Made by a program: the position numbers and the translations under genes. A stretch of 64,000 bases of DNA from Leptospira yanagawae serovar Saopaulo str. Sao Paulo = ATCC 700523 (GTDB lineage Bacteria > Spirochaetota > Leptospiria > Leptospirales > Leptospiraceae): assembly GCF_000332475.2 (NCBI RefSeq), contig NZ_AOGX02000035.1:62001-126000 (forward strand), read 5' to 3'. The notes under the pieces were generated by a model that was not told the DNA's origin, searched no databases, and was given only the letters and a program-made list of their open reading frames with translations. Numbering within the stretch: the stretch's first letter is position 1; each line of letters starts with the position of its first letter. Below are positions 10,500 through 20,000 of the stretch, piece after piece.

Positions 10500-10784
10500 A
10501 TGAACACGGAAGTAAAACAAGGATTACAACGCAAATACCGAGTGCAGGTGACTGTGGCAATTTACCGAGAGGGAAATTTGTCCTATAAAAGTGAAATTTT
10601 ATCACCGGCCTATTATGATAAAAGGCAAGAAGCTCGCGACCACATCCGCCAAGAAATCCGCGAACGATTGGCCCATTCTAAATTCTTCCGTTCCACACGA
10701 TTGGACTATGATTTGGTCCGTTATACCGAAGAGGGGAGTTGTAATACCTACCTCAGGTATAGCATCCAAGATTCGGACCTTTGA
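10500..10784 (+). CDS. Conserved hypothetical protein, 94 residues
   Basis: Small basic soluble protein with no signal peptide or membrane segment and no recognised family. It is rich in Arg, Tyr and Glu, with a central amphipathic stretch (RQEARDHIRQEIRERLAHS). I consider it real because its TGA stop forms a 4-base TTGA overlap with the TTG start of mutY, the coupling style seen throughout the window. It is divergent from ispG across about 140 bases that presumably hold both promoters. A role with MutY is not implied by the sequence. Confidence 0.6.
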   Translation: MNTEVKQGLQRKYRVQVTVAIYREGNLSYKSEILSPAYYDKRQEARDHIRQEIRERLAHSKFFRSTRLDYDLVRYTEEGSCNTYLRYSIQDSDL

Positions 10785-11869
10785 ACCCACAAAAAAAACT
10801 CCACGATTGGTACAGGTTACACAAACGGGATTTACCATTTCGTAAAAAAAAACAAGCCTATCCCATTTGGATATCTGAGGTGATGTTACAACAAACAAGG
10901 GTTGCCGCGATGTTACCTTTGTTTGAAGCTTTTTTAGAAAGGTTCCCGAACCCAGAATCTCTCGCCAAATCAACCGAAGAAGAAGTGCTTTCGCATTGGA
11001 AAGGGCTTGGGTATTACAGCCGTGCCCGTAATATTCGAAAGGCTGCCATCCAACTCGAAAACCAATTCAATGGATCCTTTCCGAAAGACTTGGAATTGGT
11101 CCTAAAACTACCGGGGATTGGCAATTATACTGCTCGAGCTGTTTTATCCATTGCTTATGACCTTCCTTATGCCGTACTCGATGGGAATGTAAAGAGAGTA
11201 CTTTCACGTTACTACGGTTATACGAAAAATATTCTTGGTCCAAAAGCAGATATAGAACTACAAACGAGAGCAGATGAGTTTCTAAACACAGAATTTCCGG
11301 GTGACCACAACCAAGCCATGATGGAATTGGGAGCCACTCTTTGTTTGCCAGAATCACCAAAATGTTTGGTTTGCCCGTTAACAGATGGATGTTTTGCAAG
11401 GATTCATGGAAAAACAAGTGAGATTCCCGTACGTGAAAAAAAACAAAATCAAATTTTTTTACAGGGAAAGATTTGGGTGATCCAACATGGAGATTTGATT
11501 TTACTGATTAAGGAAAAAGGAAATCGGTTTTTGAAAGGTATGTTCCACTTTCCCTATGGTTTTTTTGGGGAAATTCCAAATGAAGCGTACAATCCGTCTG
11601 AATTTGCAAACTTTCTAAATTCGTTATGGAAAGAAACGGGAATGAAAGGAAAAATCAAACATACCATCACCCATCATAAATTAGAATATTCCGTACAATC
11701 CATAAAATTGGGAAACTTGGAAACAACCAATCCAAAGGTTGAAGTTTCGAAGTTGGAAACGCAACTAGATCAATTTGGTGTGGAATACAAGTGGGTAGGA
11801 ATGGAAAGTTTGGAATCTGAGTTCCCATCTTCACTCGCAAAGAAAGTGAAAAAGATTTTGCTTTACTAA
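10781..11869 (+). CDS. mutY: A/G-specific adenine DNA glycosylase
   Basis: Removes adenine mispaired with 8-oxoguanine in base-excision repair. 362 residues. The HhH-GPD fold is shown by the catalytic Glu in SEVMLQQTRV (E33), the hairpin LPGIGNYTA (about 110-118) and the catalytic Asp in LDGNVKRVL (D134). The [4Fe-4S] loop is C188-x6-C195-x2-C198-x5-C204. The C-terminal 130 residues are the NUDIX-like domain that recognises 8-oxoG. The start is TTG inside a TTGA overlap with the upstream small gene; the next residues match the family N-terminus. Confidence 0.95.
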   Translation: MNPQKKLHDWYRLHKRDLPFRKKKQAYPIWISEVMLQQTRVAAMLPLFEAFLERFPNPESLAKSTEEEVLSHWKGLGYYSRARNIRKAAIQLENQFNGSFPKDLELVLKLPGIGNYTARAVLSIAYDLPYAVLDGNVKRVLSRYYGYTKNILGPKADIELQTRADEFLNTEFPGDHNQAMMELGATLCLPESPKCLVCPLTDGCFARIHGKTSEIPVREKKQNQIFLQGKIWVIQHGDLILLIKEKGNRFLKGMFHFPYGFFGEIPNEAYNPSEFANFLNSLWKETGMKGKIKHTITHHKLEYSVQSIKLGNLETTNPKVEVSKLETQLDQFGVEYKWVGMESLESEFPSSLAKKVKKILLY

Positions 11870-11898
11870 TCTAAAAATACCCTTACGATTTTTCCGTC

Positions 11899-14568
11899 AT
11901 GGCAGAGATCCTCATTTGGTTAGAGTTCATCATTTCCAAAATTCCACTGCCAATTTTAGAAGTATGGGGACGTTTTGCTTTTTTACTTGGTTCCCTTCTT
12001 GCTATCTTTGCGTATACTGGATTTACCTTTCGCAATGGAAAACAATTTCGTATCTCTAGAGAAGTATGGACTTGGAATCTCAAAAGTTTTTATTTTTTTC
12101 TCATCACCTTTGTTTCCATTTTTGTTACAGGTTACCTTGGTAGTTCTGTAGTCCTGATTCCAGGTGCTCAAACCTTAGAAAGCCTCAAAGACTTATCCGT
12201 ATTCCTTTGTCTAAATTTTTTTGGATATCCGGCATTACTTGCCGTACCGTTTGCCTATGGATTATCAGATTTGATTGAAGGTGTGCCTCCCGACTTTTTA
12301 TGGGACTGGTTACCAGGGTATTTTATCAATCCGTCACTTTTTTGGATCTCTTACCAAATGATTGGGAAGTCACCAAATTTTCGTAATGTGAGAGTATGGG
12401 TTTATTATCTTATTTTTGTCGTATTGTTTTTAGTTTTGGAACCTTTTTTGTGGGGGTATCTCTGTTCCAAACAATTTGGTTCTGAAATTTCTTATCGCAC
12501 CATTAGTTCCGCCTTAATCTTCACCACAGGTCTCACATGGATTTTTGCTCCTTTTGTGACTGGATTCCTCTTTCCTATTGTGAAAAAAATTGGTTATTTT
12601 TGGGCCGAAATTCCTTCCCAAGTGAAAGAGGTAAGTATCACCGAACCAAGGTTAATATGGAATTCTTCATCTGAAAATTTAACACCTTCAAATCAAATCA
12701 CTGAAGACAGAACGGGAATCTCTTTACAACTTTTTATCGTGGCACCTTTTGTCTGTTTGGTTTTGTTACTGGTTGGCATTACCTCTTATGTAACTTTAAA
12801 AAATGCAGAAGACTCCGCATACCAAATGGTTGAGATTTTACACAAACAATGGTCAAAAAACATTCGTTTGCAATTATCCAATTTGGAATTTCGAGAAGGT
12901 TCCATTTTATCAGATAAAGTGAAAATCGAACAATTATTGGATGCGTCTGTTGTTCATACACAAGGCCGTGTGTATTTGTTAGATTCCAATTTGGGATTCA
13001 TTGCGAGTGTTTCCAACGAACCAAAATCCTCTCTTCTTTTGGAAACCTTACGTGTGGAACTGAGCAAACAATCCACAGACATTCGGTATCCAGAATCAAA
13101 ATTGAGTTTTTCAGTTGTTACAAAAAAACCTCTTTCTCGCGAAACTTGGAATGCAAATGTTTCCTGGGTGGAGGTTTCGAAATCTCAGAATGGATTTTAT
13201 CTTGTGACCCTTTTTCCCAACTCTTTTTATTTGAGTGGGGTATATACAGGTAACAGCGAATCTGCCATGGTTTTTGCTTGGGCTATCCTTCGGTTTGCAA
13301 GTGCTTCCAAGTCACTTGCAAAAGGAGATTGGGATATCCCTGTTGGGGAAAGTATGATTGCTGAACTCCGTGGGCTTTCCGATGCCTTTCGTTTTATGTC
13401 AAGGGAACTCAAATCCAGTTTCGAACGAGTGAGTGCAAGCCAAAGGATGGTCATGGAAACCAATGCCAATTTGGAAAAAATTGTAAATGATCGAACGAAT
13501 GCCCTTATGGAAAGCAATCGTAACCTTCTAGATACCATCGAAACCAAAGAACGGATTTTACTCGACCTCCATAATACACAAAACCAATTATTGCTCAGAG
13601 AAAAATTAGCGGCTCTTGGCCAATTTGCTGCAGGGATCACACATGAATTGAATACTCCACTTGGTGCCATCTCATCAAGTGTTCGTGCCATGTCGGAAAT
13701 CTTAAAAAAAGATGTGATCAAATTACCTGAATTTATAGAAACCTTAAATCATGAAACCTTAGAAGATTTTAAAACATTACTTTTATTGAGTGTCAATTTT
13801 GGAGATCGAAGTTCGGGGTTAATGAGTCGTTCGGAAAAAAAAGAAAGATTGGCGTTATTACGTGAAAAAAATATCGAATACCCAGATGAGACATTAGACC
13901 ATCTAACATCGATTGGAGTCACAAATTGGGATTCAGATATCTTTGCCATCATTCAAAAACCAGGTGCAAAGGTCTTATTGCAAAATGTAGTCACTTTGGG
14001 AAGCCTCTACCGTTTAGTATATGTGGTTCAATCTGCTACGGAAAAAGCCTCACAAGTGGTAAACGCTCTCAAACACTATTTGTATACAGACCAATCCATC
14101 GTCGATTCTAACTCGCAAAAGGTGAACATACCAACAGAACTTGATTCCATTTTGACACTTTACCAGGCAAAAATCAAAAAAGATGTCGAAATCATAAAGA
14201 ACTATTTCACATCTGATTCTTGTTTGGCGGATAGAGACAAACTCAATCAAGTTTGGATCAATTTAATCAATAATGCTTTACAAGCAATGGACTATAAAGG
14301 TAAGATCAAAATCTCTGTTACAACTGAATCAGAATTTATCCTAACATCGATTAAGGATAGCGGAAAAGGAATTTTACCAGAAATCCAAGATAAGGTCTTT
14401 TTACCTTTTTTTACGACAAAAAAACATGGAGAGGGAATTGGGCTTGGGCTTGACATTTGTAAACAAATCGTGGAAAAAATGAATGGAAAAATCGATTTTA
14501 TTTCCGATCCTACTGGAACGGAATTCAGGGTATACATACCAAAAGTTTTGGAAGGGGAAACAGTTTGA
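11899..14568 (+). CDS. Membrane sensor histidine kinase with long insertion in the dimerisation/phosphoacceptor domain
   Basis: 889 residues. About 7-8 N-terminal helices (residues 10-250) form a polytopic membrane sensor; another helix (about 275-300) precedes a roughly 150-residue, probably extracytoplasmic, domain, a HAMP-like segment ([13 protein letters not shown]) and a coiled coil (about 500-565). The H-box is [14 protein letters not shown] with the phosphoacceptor at H582. The N-box ([12 protein letters not shown]) comes about 200 residues later instead of the usual 100-110, because about 100 residues interrupt the region after the H-box. G-boxes DSGKGI and [14 protein letters not shown] are intact, so it should be active. 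The signal is unknown. Its stop overlaps the TTG of the next gene, a lone receiver domain, its likely partner. Confidence 0.9.
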   Translation: MAEILIWLEFIISKIPLPILEVWGRFAFLLGSLLAIFAYTGFTFRNGKQFRISREVWTWNLKSFYFFLITFVSIFVTGYLGSSVVLIPGAQTLESLKDLSVFLCLNFFGYPALLAVPFAYGLSDLIEGVPPDFLWDWLPGYFINPSLFWISYQMIGKSPNFRNVRVWVYYLIFVVLFLVLEPFLWGYLCSKQFGSEISYRTISSALIFTTGLTWIFAPFVTGFLFPIVKKIGYFWAEIPSQVKEVSITEPRLIWNSSSENLTPSNQITEDRTGISLQLFIVAPFVCLVLLLVGITSYVTLKNAEDSAYQMVEILHKQWSKNIRLQLSNLEFREGSILSDKVKIEQLLDASVVHTQGRVYLLDSNLGFIASVSNEPKSSLLLETLRVELSKQSTDIRYPESKLSFSVVTKKPLSRETWNANVSWVEVSKSQNGFYLVTLFPNSFYLSGVYTGNSESAMVFAWAILRFASASKSLAKGDWDIPVGESMIAELRGLSDAFRFMSRELKSSFERVSASQRMVMETNANLEKIVNDRTNALMESNRNLLDTIETKERILLDLHNTQNQLLLREKLAALGQFAAGITHELNTPLGAISSSVRAMSEILKKDVIKLPEFIETLNHETLEDFKTLLLLSVNFGDRSSGLMSRSEKKERLALLREKNIEYPDETLDHLTSIGVTNWDSDIFAIIQKPGAKVLLQNVVTLGSLYRLVYVVQSATEKASQVVNALKHYLYTDQSIVDSNSQKVNIPTELDSILTLYQAKIKKDVEIIKNYFTSDSCLADRDKLNQVWINLINNALQAMDYKGKIKISVTTESEFILTSIKDSGKGILPEIQDKVFLPFFTTKKHGEGIGLGLDICKQIVEKMNGKIDFISDPTGTEFRVYIPKVLEGETV

Positions 14569-14981
14569 ATTTATCGCAAATCAAAAATGAGAAGAATGCC
14601 ATACTCTGTGTAGATGACGAACCCATCCTCCTTCTATCTCTCGTACAAGAACTAAAACGAGAAATTGGGGGCAGTTACACGTATGAAACGGCCCAAAATC
14701 CAGAAGAAGCGATGGAAGTGATCGATGACCTATGCCAATCGGGAGTGGAAGTGATTCTCATTTTGTCAGATTGGCTGATGCCAGGGATGCGTGGGGATGA
14801 ATTTCTCATCAAAGTCCACCAAAAATACCCCCATATCAAGTCGATTCTCATTTCTGGCCATGCCGACCGAGATGCGATCAACCGCGTCAAAGAAGAAGCC
14901 AAAACCTATGCTATTTTTTCCAAACCTTGGAACACCAAGGAACTTTTGGATGCAGTTCGTTTCTGTTGCAATTTGACCTAA
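14565..14981 (+). CDS. Single-domain response regulator (receiver only)
   Basis: 138 residues forming one CheY-like receiver and nothing else. The acidic pair is in CVDDEP, the phosphoacceptor Asp in [16 protein letters not shown], the Thr/Ser switch position in ILISGHAD, and the conserved Lys in [11 protein letters not shown]. No DNA-binding or enzymatic output domain is present, so it must act by protein contact or as a phosphorelay intermediate. TTG start in a 4-base overlap with the histidine kinase gene indicates translational coupling and a cognate pair. Confidence 0.93.
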   Translation: MNLSQIKNEKNAILCVDDEPILLLSLVQELKREIGGSYTYETAQNPEEAMEVIDDLCQSGVEVILILSDWLMPGMRGDEFLIKVHQKYPHIKSILISGHADRDAINRVKEEAKTYAIFSKPWNTKELLDAVRFCCNLT

Positions 14982-15003
14982 GTCCATTTTTTTGGACTTA
15001 AGG
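14977..15003 (+). promoter_or_regulatory. Hairpin spanning the response-regulator stop and smr start region
   Basis: TAAGTCCA (14979-14986) and TGGACTTA (14993-15000) are perfect 8-base arms around a loop of six T. Two further C-G pairs are possible with one bulged A. The 5' arm contains the response-regulator TAA. The 3' arm contains the GGA that would serve as ribosome site for the GTG at 15003. No U-tract follows, so this is not a typical terminator; it could hold back translation of the downstream gene until ribosomes reach the stop. Function is inferred. Confidence 0.5.
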
Positions 15004-15278
15004 TGCGTACCATCTACATCCGCAAACTCAGGTTCGAGGAAGCTCGGACCAAACTGGAAAGGGAAATCCATGATGCCTTTATGGATGGGGAAACCTATGT
15101 GGAAATCTTGCACGGGATCGGAGAAGGGATCCTCCGTCAGATGGCGATTGACTATGTGGCCACTTGTGGATTTTTGAAATTGGTAGAATCTGATCCGATG
15201 TTTAGACAAAATCCTGGTTGCACCCTTGTGGAAATCCTCGCTCCCTCCAAAGAATACATCAATCGATTGAAAGCATGA
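15003..15278 (+). CDS. Smr-domain protein
   Basis: 91 residues, essentially a single Smr domain like the C-terminal domain of MutS2. It has an N-terminal FEEARTKLEREIHDAF helix and EILHGIGEGILRQM, the family loop (usual form VxxIHGxGxGxLR). The companion DLHG motif at the start is replaced by IRKLRF, so the nuclease acidic/His motif is partly lost. GTG start with GGACTT upstream, inside the hairpin noted above. The stop overlaps the cimA ATG (ATGA). Small Smr proteins are implicated in nucleic-acid cleavage or ribosome rescue in other bacteria; which applies here is unknown. Confidence 0.75.
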   Translation: MRTIYIRKLRFEEARTKLEREIHDAFMDGETYVEILHGIGEGILRQMAIDYVATCGFLKLVESDPMFRQNPGCTLVEILAPSKEYINRLKA

Positions 15279-16810
15279 CAGAACCAAATTCCAAAATAGA
15301 AATTTTAGACGTAACCTTACGTGACGGTGAACAAACAAATGGTGTGTCCTTTTCTTGGCAGCAAAAATTAAATATCACCAAACATTTATTAAAAGATCTT
15401 AAAACTGACCGAGTCGAAATTGCAAGTGCTCGTGTTTCCCCTGGTGAATTTGAAGCTGTCCAAAAAATCATCGAATGGGCAAAAGGGGAAGGCCTCCATA
15501 ACCGAATTGAAATTTTAGGATTTGTAGACTATGACAAAACCGTTGAGTGGATGAAAGGGACTGGTGTTAAAGTTTTAAACCTTTTGACAAAAGGTTCCTT
15601 AAACCACCTAACTAACCAACTACGAAAAACTCCGGAAGAACATTTTTCAGATATCAAACAAACTGTGGATTTTGCAACGGAAGCAGGGATCACAGTGAAT
15701 GTCTATTTAGAAGACTGGTCCAATGGATATTTACATTCCAGGGATTACGTCATCCAATATTTACAAACAGTATCCCAGTATCCAATCAAACGTTTTTATT
15801 TAGCAGATACACTTGGCGTCATGTCTCCCGAAGAAGTAAAAACGGCAGTCACTGATTTGGTGAGTGCGTTTCCAAACCTTTGGTTTGAGTTTCATGGACA
15901 CAACGATTACGACCTTGCAGTTGCCAATTGTTTGGAAGCTGTGAAAGCGGGAGCACGTGGGCTTCATGTTGCCGTGAATGGCCTAGGGGAACGAGCTGGC
16001 AATTCTCCATTAGAAGCAGTAATCACATCCCTCCATGACAAAACCAAATTTAGAACCTCCATCGTAGAAAAAGAAATCACAAATGCCTCAAGGCTTGTGG
16101 AAGTGTTTTCTGGCAAACGTATCTCGGATAACAGACCCATTGTGGGAGAAGATGTGTTTACCCAAACAGCGGGAGTTCATGCCGATGGAGACAAAAAAGG
16201 GAATTTATATGCCAATCCCATCCTTCCTGAACGGTTTGGACGAAGCCGAGTTTACGCATTAGGAAAGTTAGCTGGTAAAGCAAGCATCACTGAAAATTTA
16301 AAACAACTTGGAATGGTTTTATCACCTGAAATTGAAAAGAAGGTTCTCGCACGAGTGATTGAACTCGGAGACCAAAACAAAACTGTCACAAAAGAAGATT
16401 TACCTTACATCATTTCTGATATCTCGGGTGAAAATTTAGAATCCAGCTTCCGCATAGAGTTTTGTACGGTGACTAGTGGAATCGGTGTGAAACCAAAAGC
16501 AGAAGTAAAGGTCAAATTCCAAGGGAATCTGTATGAAGCAACGGGAGAAGGGGATGGTGGATACGATGCATTTATGAATGCCCTTGGGAAAATCTTAGAA
16601 ACCCTCAACATCCAAATTCCAAAACTTTATGATTACGAAGTCAGGATCCCTCCTGGTGGCAATACCAATGCCCTTGTGGAAACGGTCATCACTTGGAAAA
16701 AAGAGGGAGATGTTCATCCCATTCGTTCCATTGGGATCGACTCTGACCAACAAGTTGCTGCAGTTAAAGCCACCGAACGTATGTTGCATATTGTGCTTGG
16801 GAAATTATGA
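15275..16810 (+). CDS. cimA: (R)-citramalate synthase
   Basis: Condenses pyruvate with acetyl-CoA to citramalate, the first step of the pyruvate route to isoleucine typical of Leptospira. 511 residues. The catalytic TIM barrel carries LDVTLRDGEQTNGVSF (R16, D17, E19) and the metal ligands in EFHGHNDYDLAVAN. VFSGKRISDNRPIVGEDVFTQTAGVHADGD is the linker subdomain, and residues about 390-511 form the LeuA-type allosteric domain expected to bind isoleucine. The pattern matches the well-studied Leptospira CimA rather than isopropylmalate synthase; the sequence cannot exclude LeuA paralogy with certainty. The start at 15275 is set by the ATGA overlap with the smr gene. Confidence 0.9.
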   Translation: MTEPNSKIEILDVTLRDGEQTNGVSFSWQQKLNITKHLLKDLKTDRVEIASARVSPGEFEAVQKIIEWAKGEGLHNRIEILGFVDYDKTVEWMKGTGVKVLNLLTKGSLNHLTNQLRKTPEEHFSDIKQTVDFATEAGITVNVYLEDWSNGYLHSRDYVIQYLQTVSQYPIKRFYLADTLGVMSPEEVKTAVTDLVSAFPNLWFEFHGHNDYDLAVANCLEAVKAGARGLHVAVNGLGERAGNSPLEAVITSLHDKTKFRTSIVEKEITNASRLVEVFSGKRISDNRPIVGEDVFTQTAGVHADGDKKGNLYANPILPERFGRSRVYALGKLAGKASITENLKQLGMVLSPEIEKKVLARVIELGDQNKTVTKEDLPYIISDISGENLESSFRIEFCTVTSGIGVKPKAEVKVKFQGNLYEATGEGDGGYDAFMNALGKILETLNIQIPKLYDYEVRIPPGGNTNALVETVITWKKEGDVHPIRSIGIDSDQQVAAVKATERMLHIVLGKL

Positions 16811-17373
16811 ACCATTTTTTAGTCGTAGGGCTTGGAAACCCTGGAGAAAAATACAAAAACACTCGTCATAACATTGGTTTTATGATCTTAGATGTTTTAG
16901 CGAATCAATTTGGTGTAACATTCAAAGATGTCAAAAAATATGCTGAGGCCACCCATACTTGGGAAGGGGATAAAATCCATTTATTAAAACCATTGGAATT
17001 TATGAACCTTTCGGGAAAATCCACACAAACCCTTGCCAATCTCTACAAGATCCCACCCTCCCAAATCCTTGTGGTGCAAGATGAAGTGGACTTACCCTTT
17101 GGAAAGATCAAAAACAAAATTGGTGGTGGTACGGCTGGCCACAATGGTCTAAAAGACATCGTGGCAAAACTTGGATCCCAAGACTTCCATCGTTTGCGAT
17201 TTGGTGTTGGCAAACCGGAAAAGGGAGGAATGGAAGTGGCTGATTTTGTTTTGCAAAATTTTAATGCAGAAGAACATTCCCAACTTCCTACACTCATCGG
17301 GGAATCCGTTTCTAAAATCGAAGAATGGGTGAAAACAAATCGTATCCTCATCCAAAAGGAATCCAAATCCTAA
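16807..17373 (+). CDS. pth: Peptidyl-tRNA hydrolase
   Basis: Recycles peptidyl-tRNA released by stalled ribosomes by cleaving the ester bond. 188 residues, normal for the family. LGNPGEKYKNTRHNIGF near the N-terminus contains the catalytic His (H21). FMNLSGKS, QDEVDLPFGKIK and GGTAGHNGLKDI are the other family blocks. The ATG lies in a 4-base overlap with the end of cimA, so translation is probably coupled although the functions are unrelated. Confidence 0.97.
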   Translation: MNHFLVVGLGNPGEKYKNTRHNIGFMILDVLANQFGVTFKDVKKYAEATHTWEGDKIHLLKPLEFMNLSGKSTQTLANLYKIPPSQILVVQDEVDLPFGKIKNKIGGGTAGHNGLKDIVAKLGSQDFHRLRFGVGKPEKGGMEVADFVLQNFNAEEHSQLPTLIGESVSKIEEWVKTNRILIQKESKS

Positions 17374-17438
17374 ATGAAAGTTCTAATTTTTTCCCAATCG
17401 AAAGGTAATTTACATAAATTCCAATCAGGACCCAAGTG

Positions 17439-18023
17439 ATGACCAAAGAAAAAGATCCATCGATCAATTTGAAACGTCTCATCATTCAAACTGTGGGCTC
17501 AATTGTTCTCGTGCTTGTGATCGTGTTTGGGCTTGCATTTTTCTTTAGAACCGAGTTACTTGGATTTAGCGAACACTTTGTTCGGATCTTTGGTTATTTC
17601 GGTTTATTTTTTGGTATGATCCTATCGGATAGCCTACCTGCCTTTGTCCCACCAGATGCCTTTTTAGTACTCGCCATCTCTGGGGAAATGGATCCAGTTT
17701 CGACCATCCTTTCGATGTCTATCGGAAGTATCATTGGTGGGAGTATCGCTTATTGGATTGGTTTGTACCTGATCCCACGTTTCCACTTGGGCCGCCAAAT
17801 GGTACTCCATTATGAAGACAAACTGCTTCCTTACATCCGTAAATATGGATTTGGTGCAGTGGTTCTCAGTGCCCTCACTCCGATCCCGTATTCTTGGATG
17901 GCCTACACTGTGGGAACGTTTAAGATGCCGTATCGATTGTTTTTACTTGGTTCTCTCTTTCGTTTTGTCAGAGTTTCTGTTTACTTTTATGCCATGTACA
18001 TTGGTTGGATCACTGGAGGTTAA
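17439..18023 (+). CDS. DedA/VTT-family membrane protein
   Basis: 194 residues with about five or six membrane segments. The VTT (SNARE-associated/DedA) pattern is present: a first helix from residue 18, SDSLPAFVPPDAFLVLAISG with the acidic re-entrant loop, GSIIGGSIAYWIGLYL, and a C-terminal YGFGAVVLSALTPIPYSWMAYTVG block. DedA relatives are linked to undecaprenyl-phosphate or phospholipid flipping and proton-motive-force homeostasis; the substrate here is unknown. I prefer the ATG at 17439 over the adjoining GTG at 17436; CAGGA lies upstream. Confidence 0.85.
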   Translation: MTKEKDPSINLKRLIIQTVGSIVLVLVIVFGLAFFFRTELLGFSEHFVRIFGYFGLFFGMILSDSLPAFVPPDAFLVLAISGEMDPVSTILSMSIGSIIGGSIAYWIGLYLIPRFHLGRQMVLHYEDKLLPYIRKYGFGAVVLSALTPIPYSWMAYTVGTFKMPYRLFLLGSLFRFVRVSVYFYAMYIGWITGG

Positions 18024-18024
18024 A

Positions 18025-18243
18025 ATGTCCGAAAATCGATTGTTTCCTAAGTCAGTGGATGAAGTGATTTTGGAGAAAGTAAGGTTTTTCTTTTTACCTG
18101 ATCGAACAGCTGCCTTTGTGAAAAATCTTATCGATGGGAAGGTTTCGGAAAGGTCCCTTATCTGTTGCAACTCAGGTTGTGATGTTTGTAATGAAACCAT
18201 ATACAACTGTTATGTGGCAGTAAAAAAAGAATTGGATTTATAA
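18025..18243 (+). CDS. Small Cys-rich hypothetical protein, 72 residues
   Basis: ATG one base after the DedA stop. The C-terminal half has five cysteines, ICCNSGCDVCNETIYNC (CC-x3-C-x2-C-x6-C), suggesting bound metal or disulfides. The N-terminal half is charged with an FFFLPD stretch. No family recognised. It appears co-transcribed with the DedA gene upstream and rarA (TTG 4 bases downstream). Confidence 0.7.
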   Translation: MSENRLFPKSVDEVILEKVRFFFLPDRTAAFVKNLIDGKVSERSLICCNSGCDVCNETIYNCYVAVKKELDL

Positions 18244-18247
18244 TCAT

Positions 18248-19507
18248 TTGGATTCGCTTTTTGCAAATACAAAACAAGTGCCACTTGCCCACCAAGTGCG
18301 ACCAAAAACTTGGTCCGAATTTGTGGGGCAAACAAAGGTGGTCTCTGCCCTTCGCTCTATCCAAAAACCTACTTCCATTTTATTTTATGGACCTCCAGGC
18401 ACAGGGAAAACAACACTTGCCCATCTCCTCGCTGAGTCTTGGAAATTAGAAAAACGGTATTTGAGTTGTGTGACAAGTGGCGTGAAAGAAGTACGTGAGG
18501 TTTTGGAAGAAGGAAAACGCCTCGGTACCATTGTCCTATTTTTAGATGAAATCCACAGATTCTCCGCTTCCCAACAAGACGCCTTACTCTCTTCGGTGGA
18601 AGAGGGCGAAATCATCCTCATCGCAGCGACGACGGAAAACCCAAGTTTTCGAGTGAATAAAGCACTCCTCTCCCGAATGCTTGTGTATCGACTCACCACT
18701 CTCACAGAAGAAGAAGAGGAAAGAATCTTCACCTCATGCCTTGCAAAGCAAAATACAACCCGAACGATCCCCGAAACAGTGAAACAGGAACTCTTCCGGC
18801 GGAGTGCAGGGGATGCACGAAAACTCCTAGGGTATTTGGAACGGATTCTAAGTGCTACCGGTGAAGGAGAAGAAATCACGGAAGAAAGATTGTCCGTCAT
18901 CCTTGGGGACAGTCTTGTCACGTACGATAAAAATAGTGAAAGCCATTACGATATCATTTCTGCCTTTATCAAGTCCCTACGAGGCAGTGATCCAGATGCA
19001 TCTCTCTTTTATCTGGCACTTATGCTCGAAGGTGGGGAGGACCCACTCTTTATCGCAAGGAGGCTTGTGATTTTTGCGAGCGAAGATGTAGGAAATGCAA
19101 GCGTACATGCACTCCCCCTTGCCATTGCCACTTGGCAAGCGGTAGAACGAGTGGGGATGCCAGAAGGTAGGATTCCCCTTGGACAATGTACCACGTTTTT
19201 AGCCTCGGCGCCAAAATCAAACGCAAGTTATGTGGCAATTAATGAAGCATTGGCATTCGTAAAGGCAAGGAATCAGACGTTTCAAATTCCAAATCACTTA
19301 AGGAATGCACCCACCGCCACACATAAAAATGAAGGTGCTGGTGTTGGTTACAAATACCCTCATGATTTTCCAGGACATTTCCTAAAAGAACGATATTTCC
19401 CAGAGTCCTTTTATCCGAACCCGCCAACCTTTTACGAACCCACAAACCAAGGGATGGAAAAAAATCTGAAAGAACAATTGGATAGGTTGTGGGGAGACCG
19501 TTATTGA
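18248..19507 (+). CDS. rarA: Replication-associated recombination protein A (AAA+ ATPase)
   Basis: AAA+ ATPase related to clamp-loader subunits and RuvB, acting at stalled replication forks. 419 residues. VRPKTWSEFVGQ opens the ATPase domain; Walker A is GPPGTGKTT (48-56), Walker B is LFLDEIHRF (about 97-105), and sensor 1 is AATTENPSF. The C-terminal tetramerisation region includes GGEDPLFIARRLVIFASEDVG and NAPTATHKNEGAGVGYKYPHD. TTG start at 18248, four bases after the upstream stop, chosen because it directly precedes the conserved N-terminus. Confidence 0.96.
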   Translation: MDSLFANTKQVPLAHQVRPKTWSEFVGQTKVVSALRSIQKPTSILFYGPPGTGKTTLAHLLAESWKLEKRYLSCVTSGVKEVREVLEEGKRLGTIVLFLDEIHRFSASQQDALLSSVEEGEIILIAATTENPSFRVNKALLSRMLVYRLTTLTEEEEERIFTSCLAKQNTTRTIPETVKQELFRRSAGDARKLLGYLERILSATGEGEEITEERLSVILGDSLVTYDKNSESHYDIISAFIKSLRGSDPDASLFYLALMLEGGEDPLFIARRLVIFASEDVGNASVHALPLAIATWQAVERVGMPEGRIPLGQCTTFLASAPKSNASYVAINEALAFVKARNQTFQIPNHLRNAPTATHKNEGAGVGYKYPHDFPGHFLKERYFPESFYPNPPTFYEPTNQGMEKNLKEQLDRLWGDRY

Positions 19508-19563
19508 GAGTTTATCTCAAAAATTAGACTTCCAGCCTCAAATCTCGAAAAATACACGAAAAC

Positions 19564-19603
19564 AAAGGGGAAATTCTTTCTCATCTTGACAACTAACCCC
19601 TTT
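19564..19603 (+). promoter_or_regulatory. Inverted repeat and TTGACA element upstream of nuoA
   Basis: AAAGGGG (19564-19570) and CCCCTTT (19597-19603) are perfect 7-base arms with a 26-base spacer. A consensus -35 hexamer TTGACA (19586-19591) lies inside. No good -10 is seen at 16-18 bases, so the promoter assignment is weak; the dyad could be a structural or regulator site for the complex I operon. Confidence 0.3.
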
Positions 19604-19622
19604 CGTGAGAGCATTTTCATAC

Positions 19623-20000
19623 ATGGGATCCGCACCGGATAGTTTTGCACCAATCCTCTTACAACTTTTGCTCGGAGTCGGTTTCTCCGCTCTGATCTTA
19701 TCACTTGCCTTTCTTTTAAACCCAAAGAAAAAATCAAAACCACAAGATACCTTTGAATGTGGTGTGACTTATTATGGAGATGCGAGAGGGCTCTTTAACA
19801 TCAAGTTTTACCTTGTGGCAGTCCTTTTCATTCTGTTTGATATTGAAGCTGTTTTCCTTTACCCATGGGCTGTGAATTTGATTGGGTTTAAGGAAGCGGG
19901 ACTCGGTACGTTTTTTCTTTTCGAAATGTTTTTCTTTTTACTCATCCTGGTGGTGGGTCTATATTATATCTGGAAAAAAGGAGCACTGGAATGGGATTAA
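19623..20000 (+). CDS. nuoA: NADH-quinone oxidoreductase subunit A
   Basis: Membrane subunit of respiratory complex I. 125 residues, three transmembrane helices, with the family blocks [33 protein letters not shown] split around the conserved acidic loop ([12 protein letters not shown]). First gene of a twelve-gene nuo operon. I use the ATG at 19623; a GTG six codons upstream is possible. The last 10 bases overlap nuoB. Confidence 0.95.
   Translation: MGSAPDSFAPILLQLLLGVGFSALILSLAFLLNPKKKSKPQDTFECGVTYYGDARGLFNIKFYLVAVLFILFDIEAVFLYPWAVNLIGFKEAGLGTFFLFEMFFFLLILVVGLYYIWKKGALEWD

Noticed and set aside
17812..18024. Longer frame upstream of the 72-residue Cys-rich protein
   Set aside because: That part overlaps the DedA gene in another frame; the ATG at 18025 right after the stop is the natural start.
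19586..19614. TTGACA upstream of nuoA as a full promoter
   Set aside because: No acceptable -10 hexamer at 16-18 bases; a start site there would fall on or after the nuoA ATG.
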